This document shows, piece after piece, positions 27,970-39,809 of a stretch of DNA of 64,000 bases; position 1 is the stretch's first letter, and every line of letters begins with the position of its first letter. Source of the stretch: an uncultured Brachyspira sp. (GTDB lineage: Bacteria; Spirochaetota; Brachyspiria; Brachyspirales; Brachyspiraceae). A program made the translations under genes and the position numbers. The DNA is taken from assembly GCF_944390845.1 (NCBI RefSeq), contig NZ_CALXRM010000004.1, positions 1 through 64,000 of the forward strand, in the 5' to 3' direction. The notes under the pieces were generated by a model, which worked only from the letters and a program-made list of their open reading frames with translations, was not told where the DNA came from and searched no databases.

Positions 27970-30900
27970 ATTAAATAAAATTTTATTAATTACAAGTACT
28001 ATACTTGTAATAGTAATATTGATTCTAGCTTTATTTGCCTCAATTAATAGAGAGGGATATTTATCAAACTTTCAATTAAACAAAGATTTATCTAAAAAAA
28101 ATGCCTATTATTATGATTTTAGGTTAAAATATTATAGTAAAATATTTAGAAACAGTGATATATATGGTGTAGTCTTTGATATTCCTCAATTTGCTTATGT
28201 AGGTAAGAACCTTATAGAATTCAAAAATATAACATTTGATAAAAAAGGCAGCAGTCCTTTCTGTAATTTTATCTCAACAAGAGAACTTCAATATGATGAT
28301 AAAATACAGGGCATTAATTATAAATTAAAATTAAAAATACCTATTTGGTTAGTATTTATTATTGTTGTAACATATATATTGTTTAATTATAAACTTATTA
28401 TTGACATCTTTAAAGAAAAAAAAGAAATTATTATAAAAGTATCAAAAATATCTTCTGTTTCAATATTAGCTATATTAGTATTATTATTTATACTTGGAAA
28501 ATTAAACCATAAAGCCAGTTTAGAAGATTTGGAGCTTGTAGCTGAAAGTGAAGCGGGATATATTTATAGAGCAAGAGTAGTAAGTAAAGGTTTATTTTCT
28601 GAAAATGCTATATATAAATACAACAATATACTAAAATTTGAAAATAAACCTGAGTATATAAAAAATTATGGATATAATATAAATTTAAAATTAGTAAATC
28701 ATAAAAACAAAAATGGATCAATTTATAATAATCCTGATAAAACAGTTACAATTTCAAACAATAACAATTATTATAGTATATTAGGATATGATATAGAGCC
28801 TTCTGTTGGAGAAAAGTATATTTTTACATTAGAGGCAAAAAAAATAGGCGATGTATCAGGAAATATAAAATATCAATTAGATGATATAAATCAAAACATT
28901 GTTGTATCAAGTACAGATAAAATGACTGATGAATACAAAGAATATACTAGTACTTTATATATTAAAGATGCTAAAAAATCTATCAAACCAGTAATAAGAC
29001 TTCATTATCCTGTTGGAACTATTAATGTAAAATATTTGAATATACAGCAAGTATCAGATAATTTATATCTTAAATCAGGAAATACTATAATATTTACTTC
29101 TTCTAAAAAAATTAATGATAAAATACTAACTGGTAATATTATTTTTAAATTAAATCCAAACAATATATTTATATTCATATTAATTATATCTATAATATAT
29201 TTATTAAAAAATGTTATAGATTTTTGTATCAATAAAATAATTGATATTATTAATTATTTTGGAATATATCTTAATAAATCATTTTATGATAATATAATAA
29301 TAAATCAAAATACACATAATGAAAAAACTAATTGTATTATATATATATTGTTCTTACTTTTTCCAATTATATCATTAACATATATAAGTATAGCTAAATC
29401 TATACCATATTATTATTGGATTGATTCTACAGAGTTCTTTGGAAGGGATATTTTATTATCTTATTTAGGAATTCCTCCTGGACATTTATTATATCCAAAC
29501 ATGATACCATTAATACTATATAAATACATATTTTTACCTATAGGATATTTTTTCAATATTATATCAAGTGTAGATCTTACAAATTTTCAAAATAGTTTAA
29601 ACCCATATTTATATTTAATTGAAATTATAGAATATGTACGTAATATTAATATTTTAATATTATTAATATTTATGATATTAATGTATATAAACTTTATAAA
29701 AATTTTTAATATAGAAAAAATAACTAATAACAAATTATTTATATATATATATTATTTATCTTTATTCATAATTTCATGTATGAGTAGTTTCATAGCATCT
29801 CCAATAATATATCAAATGATAATTATTAGATACGATACTATTGGATTATTATTAATATCAATATCATTATATTTTACAATACTCTCTTCAGAAACTAATA
29901 CTTGTTATGATAGAAAACATATACTATATATAATATTATCCTCAATATGTGCAGGTGGAGCTGTATTATCAAAACTTCAATTTGGAAGTTGGATGATCTG
30001 TATATTTATAATATATATTATTTTAAATATTAATAAATTTTATAACAAGGATTTAATAAATATTAATTTTAAGAAAACATCATATATTATTTCTCTATTT
30101 ACTATAATATTTATATTTATAAATATTATAGTGTATAATTTATTTGTAAATAAAAAAATTATAGAAACGATATGGCTTAATAGAATAAATCCAGAAATTG
30201 TATTATATATATTAACATCTATTTCTGTTTTTTTTATTGCATTATCTGTATTGGCAATATTAATAGCATACAATAAAATTAAAGCTAATGAATATATTAA
30301 AATATTTTTTAATAATGCTATATATTATATAGTATTTTCTTTTTCACCAATGATATTATCATTGTTATTACCTAAAGGTATAGATATGTTATGTAATGCT
30401 TGGATATTTACATATGGAGGTGGAAATATCCTAGCGGCTTTAACATATAACATAAGATATATTAAAGAAGCTCAGAAAATATTAATGTTATTAGTAATAT
30501 CAGGTATATTCTCAATTTCTATAATTATATTATCAATCCGTTTTTATAAAAAAATAATAAATAAGATATTGTCAAATATAGTATTGATTAGAACGTTGCT
30601 GTCTATATTACTTATAATTATTTCTTTTATTTTTATAAAAGCTTTGAGATCTGAGAGTACTATAAAGGATGCTATTATTTCTTATACTATATTATATGCA
30701 TCAATACTAATTGTTTTTAGAAATATTATTTTATATCTAAAATATGATAAAATAAAAAACACATTAATTATTATATTTATTATAATAAGCAGTATTATTT
30801 CATTAAAATATATAATAAATATTCATAATAATAATATAGCATATGCTAGCCATCATAAAAATGATAATGAATCTTACTATAACTTAGAACATTGGAAACA

Positions 30901-31387
30901 AAGAGGTATTAATGGTTGGATAGGTAATTATAAAGATAGCTATATTATGGGGAATCTATTTACTAATAGATATTCAAATGCTGAAATATGGAATGGGGTA
31001 TTTTTTTGGTCTAGAAATATACAAAATACAAAAAAATTATTAAAACAAGTAATAGTAAATAATAATAATGTGTATAATACTTCTGTAGCAGAAAAAGGTG
31101 CCTTAATAAATAGAACAGCAGATTATATATCTCAAGTAGATAATAATATTAAAGGAGGAATAATATTGCCTGTTTATAATGCTGCTACAGTATATGTAAG
31201 AAGTGATTACGATTTTTATTTTATATCTAATATAGAATATAATGATAAAAATTTAAAATTAACAAATTATAATTTTTATGTAAATAATTCAAAATATTTT
31301 GTATATCTTATTAAATCAGATGTCAAATTAACAAATTTTGGTAATGGATTTATTCTCATTAATGATAAATTGGTAAAAAAATTATAA
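27959..31387 (+). CDS. Large polytopic membrane protein, putative GT-C-type glycosyltransferase
   Basis: About 1142 residues. The start at 27959 follows GGAG by seven bases; an upstream in-frame ATG (27938) lacks a site. Hydrophobic segments near residues 5-25, 105-125 and 150-170 precede an extracytoplasmic beta-rich region (about 175-390). At least ten further membrane segments span about 400-920, and a soluble C-terminal domain follows. The loop DSTEFFGRD after a membrane segment recalls the Asp-containing first loop of GT-C sugar transferases. It heads the dideoxyhexose operon, so transfer of a surface sugar from a lipid carrier is plausible but unproven. Phase variation through the AAAC leader is possible. 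Confidence 0.55.
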   Translation: MKNKLNKILLITSTILVIVILILALFASINREGYLSNFQLNKDLSKKNAYYYDFRLKYYSKIFRNSDIYGVVFDIPQFAYVGKNLIEFKNITFDKKGSSPFCNFISTRELQYDDKIQGINYKLKLKIPIWLVFIIVVTYILFNYKLIIDIFKEKKEIIIKVSKISSVSILAILVLLFILGKLNHKASLEDLELVAESEAGYIYRARVVSKGLFSENAIYKYNNILKFENKPEYIKNYGYNINLKLVNHKNKNGSIYNNPDKTVTISNNNNYYSILGYDIEPSVGEKYIFTLEAKKIGDVSGNIKYQLDDINQNIVVSSTDKMTDEYKEYTSTLYIKDAKKSIKPVIRLHYPVGTINVKYLNIQQVSDNLYLKSGNTIIFTSSKKINDKILTGNIIFKLNPNNIFIFILIISIIYLLKNVIDFCINKIIDIINYFGIYLNKSFYDNIIINQNTHNEKTNCIIYILFLLFPIISLTYISIAKSIPYYYWIDSTEFFGRDILLSYLGIPPGHLLYPNMIPLILYKYIFLPIGYFFNIISSVDLTNFQNSLNPYLYLIEIIEYVRNINILILLIFMILMYINFIKIFNIEKITNNKLFIYIYYLSLFIISCMSSFIASPIIYQMIIIRYDTIGLLLISISLYFTILSSETNTCYDRKHILYIILSSICAGGAVLSKLQFGSWMICIFIIYIILNINKFYNKDLININFKKTSYIISLFTIIFIFINIIVYNLFVNKKIIETIWLNRINPEIVLYILTSISVFFIALSVLAILIAYNKIKANEYIKIFFNNAIYYIVFSFSPMILSLLLPKGIDMLCNAWIFTYGGGNILAALTYNIRYIKEAQKILMLLVISGIFSISIIILSIRFYKKIINKILSNIVLIRTLLSILLIIISFIFIKALRSESTIKDAIISYTILYASILIVFRNIILYLKYDKIKNTLIIIFIIISSIISLKYIINIHNNNIAYASHHKNDNESYYNLEHWKQRGINGWIGNYKDSYIMGNLFTNRYSNAEIWNGVFFWSRNIQNTKKLLKQVIVNNNNVYNTSVAEKGALINRTADYISQVDNNIKGGIILPVYNAATVYVRSDYDFYFISNIEYNDKNLKLTNYNFYVNNSKYFVYLIKSDVKLTNFGNGFILINDKLVKKL

Positions 31388-31409
31388 TAAAAAATTGAGA
31401 GGTACTTTA

Positions 31410-32198
31410 ATGAAAGCTGTAATATTAGCAGGCGGGCTTGGTACTAGGCTCGGTGAAGAGACTATAATAAGACCAAAGCCTTTAGTAGAAATAGGCGGTA
31501 AGCCAATTGTATGGCATATTATGAAACATTATTCTCATTATGGAATAAATGATTTTGTTGTGCTGCTTGGTTATAAAGGATATATGATTAAAGAGTTTTT
31601 TGATAATTATAGAAGACATTTATATGATATGAAAATAGATTTTAAGCATAACAAATCTGAAGTTTTAAGATCTAGTCTCAATATAGAGGAAAAAAAATGG
31701 ACTATAGAACTTATAGATACAGGTGAACATAGTATGACGGGTGGAAGACTAAAAAGAGCTTATGAATATTTAAAAAATGAAGAAAGTTTCTGTCTAACTT
31801 ATGGAGATGGAGTTTCAGATATTAATATAGAAAAAGAAATTAAATTCCACAAAGATAATAAAAAAATAGCAACAATGGCTGCTGTTTTTCCTCCAGCAAG
31901 ATGGGGAGCTATAAGTATTAATAATGATAATATGATTACAGATTTTATAGAAAAACCAAGAGGAGATAATGCTTATATAAATGGAGGTTTTTTTGTATTA
32001 AATACTAAAATATTTGATTATATAGATGGAGATAGTACTATATTTGAACAGGAACCTTTAAGAAAATTAGCTAAAGATAGTGAACTTATGGCATTCAAAC
32101 ATGATGGTTTTTGGCAATGTATGGATACTCAAAGAGATAAAGCTTTGCTTGAAGATATGTGGAATAAAGGAAATGCACCATGGAAAACTTGGAAATAA
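31410..32198 (+). CDS. rfbF: Glucose-1-phosphate cytidylyltransferase
   Basis: A 262-residue nucleotidyltransferase that makes CDP-glucose from CTP and glucose-1-phosphate. The signature AGGLGTRLGEET with downstream RPKPLVEIGGKP, and the KAVILAGG start, match RfbF/AscA. The ATG at 31410 is chosen over an upstream TTG because AGAGG lies about nine bases before it. It commits sugar to the CDP-3,6-dideoxyhexose pathway; the next gene overlaps its end by 19 bases. Confidence 0.95.
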   Translation: MKAVILAGGLGTRLGEETIIRPKPLVEIGGKPIVWHIMKHYSHYGINDFVVLLGYKGYMIKEFFDNYRRHLYDMKIDFKHNKSEVLRSSLNIEEKKWTIELIDTGEHSMTGGRLKRAYEYLKNEESFCLTYGDGVSDINIEKEIKFHKDNKKIATMAAVFPPARWGAISINNDNMITDFIEKPRGDNAYINGGFFVLNTKIFDYIDGDSTIFEQEPLRKLAKDSELMAFKHDGFWQCMDTQRDKALLEDMWNKGNAPWKTWK

Positions 32199-33244
32199 AA
32201 AATATATTTAGTTTTTTAAAAAATAAAAAAATATTAATAACAGGACATACTGGTTTTAAAGGTGCTTGGTTTTCTAAGCTGCTTTTAACTTTTGGTGCTG
32301 AAGTATATGGTATATCTTTGCAAGCTGAAGATTTGTCATTATATAATTTGATTAAACTAGATAATGAAGTAAAATCTTATATACAGGATATAAGAGATTT
32401 AGAAAAAATAAAAAACATAGTAAAAGAAATAAATCCAGATATAATATTTCATTTAGCAGCACAGCCTCTTGTAATAGATAGTTATAACAGACCTGTATAT
32501 ACATTTGAATCTAATGTAATAGGCACAGTTAATTTAATGGAAGCTATGAGAGAATTAAATAATTTAGAATGTGCTGTAATGATTACAACAGATAAAGTTT
32601 ATGATAATAAAGAATGGGTATGGGGATACAGAGAAAACGATGCCTTAGGCGGCCATGATCCGTATTCTGCTTCTAAAGCATGTGCTGAAATAGCAATAAA
32701 AAGTTATAAAAAATCATTTTTTAAAAATGTTAATATAGCAAGTGTAAGAGCAGGTAATGTCATAGGAGGAGGAGATTTTGCTGATAATAGAATAATACCT
32801 GATATAGTAAGATCTATAGAAAAAAATATTCCTGTAGAATTAAGAAATCCAAATAGTGTAAGACCTTGGCAGCATGTTTTAGATGTACTTTACGGATATT
32901 TATTAGTATGTTATAATTTAACAAACAATAAAAATATTTCAGAAAGCTATAATTTTGCCCCAATAGATGAAGGTAATAAATTTACTGTTGAATATATTAC
33001 TAAAGCTTTTATTGATAATATTGGTAAAGGAAGTTATATAATAAATTCTCCTGAAACTTCTAAAAAAGAAATGAATATATTAAGATTAGACTCATCCTTG
33101 GCAAGAAAAGAATTAGGCTGGAAAGAGAAATTTAATACAGAAGAAGCAATAAAACAAACAGCTGTTTGGTACAGCGAATATTTAAATAAAAATGATATTA
33201 ATAATATCACAGAAAAACAAATAAAAAATTATATAGAAGGTTAA
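32180..33244 (+). CDS. rfbG: CDP-glucose 4,6-dehydratase
   Basis: A 354-residue short-chain dehydrogenase/reductase-type enzyme. The NAD-binding motif TGHTGFKGAW lies near residue 20, the active-site YSASKAC (Tyr-x3-Lys) near 160, and Thr-Thr-Asp-Lys in the ITTDKVYDN segment. It removes water from CDP-glucose to give CDP-4-keto-6-deoxyglucose, substrate of the next enzyme. It overlaps the end of rfbF, implying translational coupling. Confidence 0.95.
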   Translation: MENLEIKNIFSFLKNKKILITGHTGFKGAWFSKLLLTFGAEVYGISLQAEDLSLYNLIKLDNEVKSYIQDIRDLEKIKNIVKEINPDIIFHLAAQPLVIDSYNRPVYTFESNVIGTVNLMEAMRELNNLECAVMITTDKVYDNKEWVWGYRENDALGGHDPYSASKACAEIAIKSYKKSFFKNVNIASVRAGNVIGGGDFADNRIIPDIVRSIEKNIPVELRNPNSVRPWQHVLDVLYGYLLVCYNLTNNKNISESYNFAPIDEGNKFTVEYITKAFIDNIGKGSYIINSPETSKKEMNILRLDSSLARKELGWKEKFNTEEAIKQTAVWYSEYLNKNDINNITEKQIKNYIEG

Positions 33245-33249
33245 TTAAT

Positions 33250-34548
33250 ATGGATAGAAATAAAATATTAGAATTAGTAAAAGAATATGCTAAAGAAGAA
33301 TATTTTCCAAAAAAGTTTGTAGAAGGAGAAAGTTCTGTACCTGTATCAGGTAGAGTATTTGATGAAGATGATATTGCTACTTTAGTTGATAGTGCTTTGG
33401 ATTTTCATCTTACAACATATAGATATAATGATGAATTTGAAAAATGTTTAAAAGAATTTTTTGGATTAAAATATGCTTTAAGTTGTAATTCCGGATCTTC
33501 AGCAAATTTGATAGCTGTAAGTTCTTTAAAAAGCCATTTACTTAAAGATAGGGCGTTAAAAGAAGGAGATGAAGTTATTACTGTAGCTGCTGGTTTTCCA
33601 ACAACTGTAAATCCAATACTACAAAATAATTTAGTACCTGTATTTGTAGATGTTGAATTAGAAACTTATAATGTTAACACTGAATTGATAGAAAAAGCTA
33701 TAAGTGATAAAACTAAAGCTATAATTTTAGCCCACACACTAGGAAATCCATTTAATTTAAAAAAAGTTAAAGAAATTTGTGAAAAGTATAATTTGTGGCT
33801 AATTGAAGACTGCTGTGATGCATTTGGAAGTATTTATGATAATAAAAAAGTTGGTACTTTTGGTGATATTGCTACATTAAGTTTTTATCCCGCTCATCAT
33901 ATAACTATGGGAGAAGGCGGAGCAGTACTTACCAATAATCCTATACTAAAAAAAGCTATGGAAAGTATTAGAGATTGGGGACGTGATTGCTGGTGTCCTC
34001 CAGGATGTGATAATACTTGTAATCAAAGATTTAGCCAAAAATTAGGGGATTTACCTGAAGGATATGATCATAAATATACATATTCTCATTTGGGTTATAA
34101 TTTAAAAATTACAGATATGCAGGCTGCTTGCGGCGTAGCTCAATTGAAAAAGGTTAGCACTTTTATAGAAAAAAGAAGAGCTAATTTTAAAAAGTTAAAA
34201 GAAAGATTACAAAAATTTGATAAATATATCATATTACCAAATGCTCAGGAAAATAGTGACCCATCTTGGTTTGGTTTTCTTATAAGTGTTAAAGAAAATG
34301 CTCCGTTTACAAGAAATGATATTGTTAAATATTTAAATGATAAAAAAATTGGTACTAGATTATTATTTGCTGGTAATATTATAAAGCAGCCTTATATGAT
34401 AGGAAGAAATTATAGAGTTGTAGGAGAATTAAAGAATTCTGATTTTATTATGAATAATACTTTTTGGATTGGGGTTTATCCTGCTATTAATGATGAAATG
34501 ATAGAATATATAGAGAAATGTTTCGATTCTTATATAAACAAAATATGA
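33250..34548 (+). CDS. rfbH: CDP-4-dehydro-6-deoxyglucose 3-dehydratase (E1)
   Basis: A 432-residue PLP-dependent, iron-sulphur enzyme. The usual PLP-binding Lys is replaced by His in YPAHHITMGEGG (near 213-224), a hallmark of E1 dehydratases as opposed to aminotransferases. A Cys cluster DCWCPPGC...C (near 246-257) provides ligands for the [2Fe-2S] centre. It performs C-3 deoxygenation together with an NADH-dependent reductase (E3, RfbI/AscD). No such reductase is encoded in this operon, so it must be supplied from elsewhere. Five bases follow rfbG. Confidence 0.95.
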   Translation: MDRNKILELVKEYAKEEYFPKKFVEGESSVPVSGRVFDEDDIATLVDSALDFHLTTYRYNDEFEKCLKEFFGLKYALSCNSGSSANLIAVSSLKSHLLKDRALKEGDEVITVAAGFPTTVNPILQNNLVPVFVDVELETYNVNTELIEKAISDKTKAIILAHTLGNPFNLKKVKEICEKYNLWLIEDCCDAFGSIYDNKKVGTFGDIATLSFYPAHHITMGEGGAVLTNNPILKKAMESIRDWGRDCWCPPGCDNTCNQRFSQKLGDLPEGYDHKYTYSHLGYNLKITDMQAACGVAQLKKVSTFIEKRRANFKKLKERLQKFDKYIILPNAQENSDPSWFGFLISVKENAPFTRNDIVKYLNDKKIGTRLLFAGNIIKQPYMIGRNYRVVGELKNSDFIMNNTFWIGVYPAINDEMIEYIEKCFDSYINKI

Positions 34549-34569
34549 TTTTTATAATAGGATAATTAT

Positions 34570-35103
34570 ATGAATTTAGAAAACACCACTATAGATGGGG
34601 CATATATATTACAAAATAACTATATAGAAGATGAAAGAGGATATTTTTTGAGAATATTTGATAATAAAGAACTTGAAAAATATAATTTAAGTTTTAATTT
34701 AATACAATCTAATATTAACTACAATAAAAAATCTGGAACATTAAGGGGAATGCATTATCAAAAATATCCCTATCCAGAAATAAAAATTGTTAGATGTTTA
34801 AAAGGAAAAATATTTGATGTGATAGCAGATGTTCGTAAAGATTCTCCAAGTTACGGTAAATATTGTACTGTTGAATTATCAGAAGAAAATGGAAAAATGC
34901 TTTATATTCCCCCTTATGTGGCTCATGGTTTTCAAACACTAGAAGATAATACTGTAGTGGCTTATTTTCTAAGTACATATTTTGTACCAGATGCCTATGG
35001 ATATTTAAGATGGGATGATCCATCATTCAATATTAAATGGCCTGAATGTAAAAATAGAATTATAAGTGAAAAAGATAAAAATATACCAGATTTTATTTTT
35101 TAG
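34570..35103 (+). CDS. dTDP-4-dehydrorhamnose 3,5-epimerase family protein, probable CDP-sugar C5 epimerase
   Basis: A 177-residue cupin of the RmlC family. The active-site His in LRGMHYQ (near 63), the Asp in FDVIADVRKDSP and the AHGFQT strand are present. There is no rhamnose pathway here. Within an rfbFGH operon the likely substrate is CDP-4-keto-3,6-dideoxy-D-glucose, epimerised at C5 to the L series as in CDP-ascarylose synthesis. This substrate assignment is inference from context. Confidence 0.8.
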   Translation: MNLENTTIDGAYILQNNYIEDERGYFLRIFDNKELEKYNLSFNLIQSNINYNKKSGTLRGMHYQKYPYPEIKIVRCLKGKIFDVIADVRKDSPSYGKYCTVELSEENGKMLYIPPYVAHGFQTLEDNTVVAYFLSTYFVPDAYGYLRWDDPSFNIKWPECKNRIISEKDKNIPDFIF

Positions 35104-35112
35104 GATTTTATT

Positions 35113-35991
35113 ATGAAAAAAATAATAGTTACAGGAATAACTGGTTCTATTGGACAATATATAGTAAAACCATTAAATGAATTGGGATTCAATATATATG
35201 GTATAGGAACTAGAAATATTAAGTCTCCAAATTTTAATTATATAAATCTGAATATCAATGATTATCAAAAATTACAAAACATTTTTAATGATATAAAGCC
35301 AGAATATCTAATACATTTAGCTTGGGATTTAAGTAGTGGATATTTTCATTCAAATACTAATTTTGATATGATTACTTCATCTATAAATATTTTAAAATAT
35401 TTCAAAGATAATAATGGTAAAAAAGCTATTTATATTGGTACATATGCAGAATATAGTTTTGATAATATTCCTGCCAAAGAAAATGATAGATTAAATCCAA
35501 CAACAGTATATGCTAAATGCAAAAATTATTTAAGAGAGATATTTGAGTTATATTGCAAAAATAACAACATAGATTTTTGTTGGGCTAGATTGTTCAATAC
35601 ATATGGAGAAAATGATAATAATACAAGATTATTTCCTTATATCATTAATTCTTTAAAAAATAATATAAAGGTTTCTGTAAATCATTCACAATTAGAAAAA
35701 GATTATATATATGCTGGTGATGCTGCCAAAATACTAGCTTTAATTATTAATTCTGATATTACTGGAACTATTAATATTTGTTCTGGTCAAGGTATAAAAT
35801 TAAGTGATTTGGCTATTATGATAGCAGAAAAATTAGGAAAAATAGATTTATTAGAATTAAATAACTTTGATACAGATGAGCCTTTAAAAACTATAGGAGA
35901 TAATTCTAGAATTATAAATGAACTTAAATTTACTAATTATACAGATATTAATAAAATAATAGATATGATAATTATGGATAATAAACTATAA
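35113..35991 (+). CDS. NAD-dependent epimerase/dehydratase, probable final 4-keto reductase
   Basis: A 292-residue extended short-chain dehydrogenase/reductase. The nucleotide-binding motif is TGITGSIGQY near residue 6, and the catalytic YAKCK (Tyr-x3-Lys) lies near 137. It follows the C5-epimerase gene by nine bases. In this setting it most likely reduces the C4 ketone of the CDP-3,6-dideoxyhexose (AscF/RfbJ/RfbS role). Sequence alone does not settle which sugar is made. Confidence 0.8.
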   Translation: MKKIIVTGITGSIGQYIVKPLNELGFNIYGIGTRNIKSPNFNYINLNINDYQKLQNIFNDIKPEYLIHLAWDLSSGYFHSNTNFDMITSSINILKYFKDNNGKKAIYIGTYAEYSFDNIPAKENDRLNPTTVYAKCKNYLREIFELYCKNNNIDFCWARLFNTYGENDNNTRLFPYIINSLKNNIKVSVNHSQLEKDYIYAGDAAKILALIINSDITGTINICSGQGIKLSDLAIMIAEKLGKIDLLELNNFDTDEPLKTIGDNSRIINELKFTNYTDINKIIDMIIMDNKL

Positions 35992-36065
35992 TATTATATT
36001 TATTCATATAAAAACATTACAATAATATTAATAAAAATATAATTTTACTAATTTTGGAGAAAACT

Positions 36066-36890
36066 ATGAATTACCAATTTACAAATGAAGAACTTTTAGA
36101 AATGGAAAATAAAATACCAAAATATGAAAAACACGAATTTTTTGAAAAGAGAAATAAATATGCATTAATTATTGCAATAATGAATGAGGGTAAAAGATTT
36201 TTATCACAAATAGATAAAATGAAAAAATCTAATATATTTAATCAATGTGATGTATTCATATGCGATGGTAGTGATGAAGATAAATTGTTATCTTTAGATT
36301 TTATTGAATCAATTGGTACAAGAAAACTTCTCGTTAATAAAAGTGGAAGTAAAGGAAGGACATTAAAATTAAAACAACTTCTTTATGAAACTGCAATAGA
36401 TGGTTATGAAGGTGTTATTATGGTTGACGGTAATAATAAAGATAGTGTAGATGAATGTTTACATTTATTTGTAGAAAAACTTGATGAAGGATATGATTTA
36501 ATTCAAGCTACTAGATTTACTTTAGGTGGAAAAGAAGAAAATACTCCTTTGTTAAGAAAAATTGGCTTAAGATTTATAGCTTCTCCATTGATAAGTTTTG
36601 TATCAGGTTTTCATTATGATGATGTACTTAATGGTTTTAGAGCATTTTCTAAAAGATTCATATTAGACAAAAGAATAGATTTATTTAGGGAAGAATTTAT
36701 ATATTATGAATATGATATTTATCCTTTAGTTCATGTAAAAAAACTAGGCTATAAGGCCTGTCAGGTTCCAACTATAAGAAAATATCCTAAAAATGAAATA
36801 CCATCAAAAATTAAAGGTATAGTAAATATAAAGTTATTTTTTTATATAATTCAAAATGCATTTAGTAAAACAAAAAAAATAGATAATTAA
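36066..36890 (+). CDS. Glycosyltransferase family 2
   Basis: A 274-residue GT-A-type transferase resembling dolichol-phosphate-mannose-synthase-like enzymes. The N-terminal IIAIMNEG, the DGSDEDK nucleotide-binding region and MVDGNNKDS as the metal-binding DxD equivalent fit. There is no clear membrane anchor at the C-terminus. The start at 36066 follows GGAG; the upstream TTG in frame does not. It is the last gene before the eno promoter and probably transfers a sugar to a lipid carrier or glycan. Confidence 0.8.
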   Translation: MNYQFTNEELLEMENKIPKYEKHEFFEKRNKYALIIAIMNEGKRFLSQIDKMKKSNIFNQCDVFICDGSDEDKLLSLDFIESIGTRKLLVNKSGSKGRTLKLKQLLYETAIDGYEGVIMVDGNNKDSVDECLHLFVEKLDEGYDLIQATRFTLGGKEENTPLLRKIGLRFIASPLISFVSGFHYDDVLNGFRAFSKRFILDKRIDLFREEFIYYEYDIYPLVHVKKLGYKACQVPTIRKYPKNEIPSKIKGIVNIKLFFYIIQNAFSKTKKIDN

Positions 36891-36997
36891 ATAATAATAT
36901 TTTTATAAATAATTTATACAATATAACAATAATTAATATATGAATTTTAATATAAAAATAAAAATATCATATATTTATAAATGTTCGATTTTTTCAC

Positions 36998-37025
36998 TTG
37001 AAATTTATATGTTATGTTATATTAT
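36998..37025 (+). promoter_or_regulatory. Promoter of eno
   Basis: TTGAAA (36998-37003) and TATTAT (37020-37025), 16 bases apart. Only 33 bases separate it from the ATG, with AAGGAG before the start. Confidence 0.6.
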
Positions 37026-37040
37026 ATATATCAATTATAA

Positions 37041-38354
<1,314 letters not shown>

Positions 38355-38369
38355 TGAATAGCTAAATAT

Positions 38370-38426
38370 AAAAATTATTTGCCTCTGGCAAGTTTACTTG
38401 TCAGAGACTCTAAGCAAATAATTTTT
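38370..38426 (+). terminator. Long stem-loop after eno
   Basis: AAAAATTATTTGC (38370-38382) pairs with GCAAATAATTTTT (38414-38426), and inside it CTCTGGCAAGT pairs with ACTTGTCAGAG (one mismatch). A T-rich stretch follows. It is the first of two stacked terminator-like hairpins and recurs in every tandem unit. Confidence 0.7.
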
Positions 38427-38452
38427 ATTAACAATAATAAAAAATAAGCAAG

Positions 38453-38484
38453 AGCTGGTAACAATTTATGTTGCCAGCTTTTTT
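38453..38484 (+). terminator. Rho-independent terminator after eno
   Basis: AGCTGGTAACA (38453-38463) and TGTTGCCAGCT (38469-38479) form an 11-bp stem with one wobble, loop ATTTA, then six T. Equivalent copies follow in each repeat unit, so eno transcripts face up to four such signals. Confidence 0.9.
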
Positions 38485-39395
38485 ATGTAGTTTATCGCTA
38501 GCAACAAGAAAGCGAGTCGGAGCCAGCTAGTGAGTTTACTCACTAGCTTATTGTATGGCGTAGACGAGCATAGCAATAATAATAAAAAAGCTTTCTATAA
38601 CGTTATAAAATAATGAATAGCTAAATATAAAAATTATTTGCCTCTGGCAAGTTTACTTGTCAGAGACTCTAAGCAAATAATTTTTATTAACAATAATAAA
38701 AAATAAGCAAGAGCTGGTAACAATTTATGTTGCCAGCTTTTTTATGTAGTTTATCGCTAGCAACAAGAAAGCGAGTCGGAGCCAGCTAGTGAGTTTACTC
38801 ACTAGCTTATTGTATGGCGTAGACGAGCATAGCAATAATAATAAAAAAGCTTTCTATAACGTTATAAAATAATGAATAGCTAAATATAAAAATTATTTGC
38901 CTCTGGCAGGTTTACTTGTCAGAGACTCTAAGCAAATAATTTTTATTAGCAATAATAAAAAAATAAGCAAGAGCTGGTAACAATTTATTGTTGCCAGCTT
39001 TTTTATACGAGTTTATCGCTAGCAACAAGAAAGCGAGTCGGAGCCAGCTAGTGAGTTTACTAACTAGCTTATTAAGGGCGTAGACAAGCATAGCAATAAT
39101 AATAAAAAAGCTTTCTATAACGTTATAAAAATGAATAGCTAAATATAAAAATTATTTGCCTCTGGCAAGTTTACTTGTCAGAGACTCTAAGCAAATAATT
39201 TTTATTAACAATAATAAAAAATAAACGTTAGCTGGTAACAATTTATTGTTGCCAGCTTTTTTATACGAGTTTATCGTTAGAAATAATAATAAACTTCTTA
39301 TGAATTTTATTTACACACCCTACCCTATAGATTTTAAAACTTAATTTTTATTTATAATACAAATTTTCCATAAAAATCTATCAACATTTTTCAAA

Positions 39396-39552
39396 GCCCA
39401 CCCAAGTTGTATTTTGCTTTTAAATTTCATTACCGCACGTTTTGTTGATTCTCAAAAATAACAAAATTAGAATTATTAATAATTTTATGCTCGTTAATAT
39501 TATTAAGCGTGCGGTTGATACCATCATTAATTTAATTACATTTTGGGCGGGT
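39396..39552. repeat. CGCACG palindromic element
   Basis: ACCGCACG (39432-39439) and CGTGCGGT (39508-39515) are exact inverted copies about 68 bases apart. They are bracketed by GCCCACCCAAG (39396-39406) and TTGGGCGGGTGC (about 39543-39554), which are themselves roughly inverted. The same modules occur at 23697-23814 and 25047-25170. The rest of the 39295-39690 spacer has no gene I can support. Confidence 0.6.
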
Positions 39553-39691
39553 GCTATAAATTCTAATTGAGTAAATTAAGAAATAATAAATATAATTTTA
39601 AATCAAAATAAAAAAGAATAATGGGCGGGAATTATAATAATTTTAATTCTTTTAATAAATAATTATTATATTATAATAGCAAAATAACTGT

Positions 39692-39719
39692 TTGACAAAT
39701 CTAACAAATTATATAAAAT
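39692..39719 (+). promoter_or_regulatory. Probable promoter of the haemerythrin cluster
   Basis: TTGACA (39692-39697) and TAAAAT (39714-39719) with a 16-base spacer, about 90 bases before the first haemerythrin. A TATAAT near 39782 lies closer but lacks a good -35 element. Confidence 0.5.
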
Positions 39720-39809
39720 AGTTATTTATAAATTATTTTTAATAAAAAAATAATTTATATGTACAAATTATTTATATTTGTATATAATATATAAGCAGAG
39801 GATTTTATT

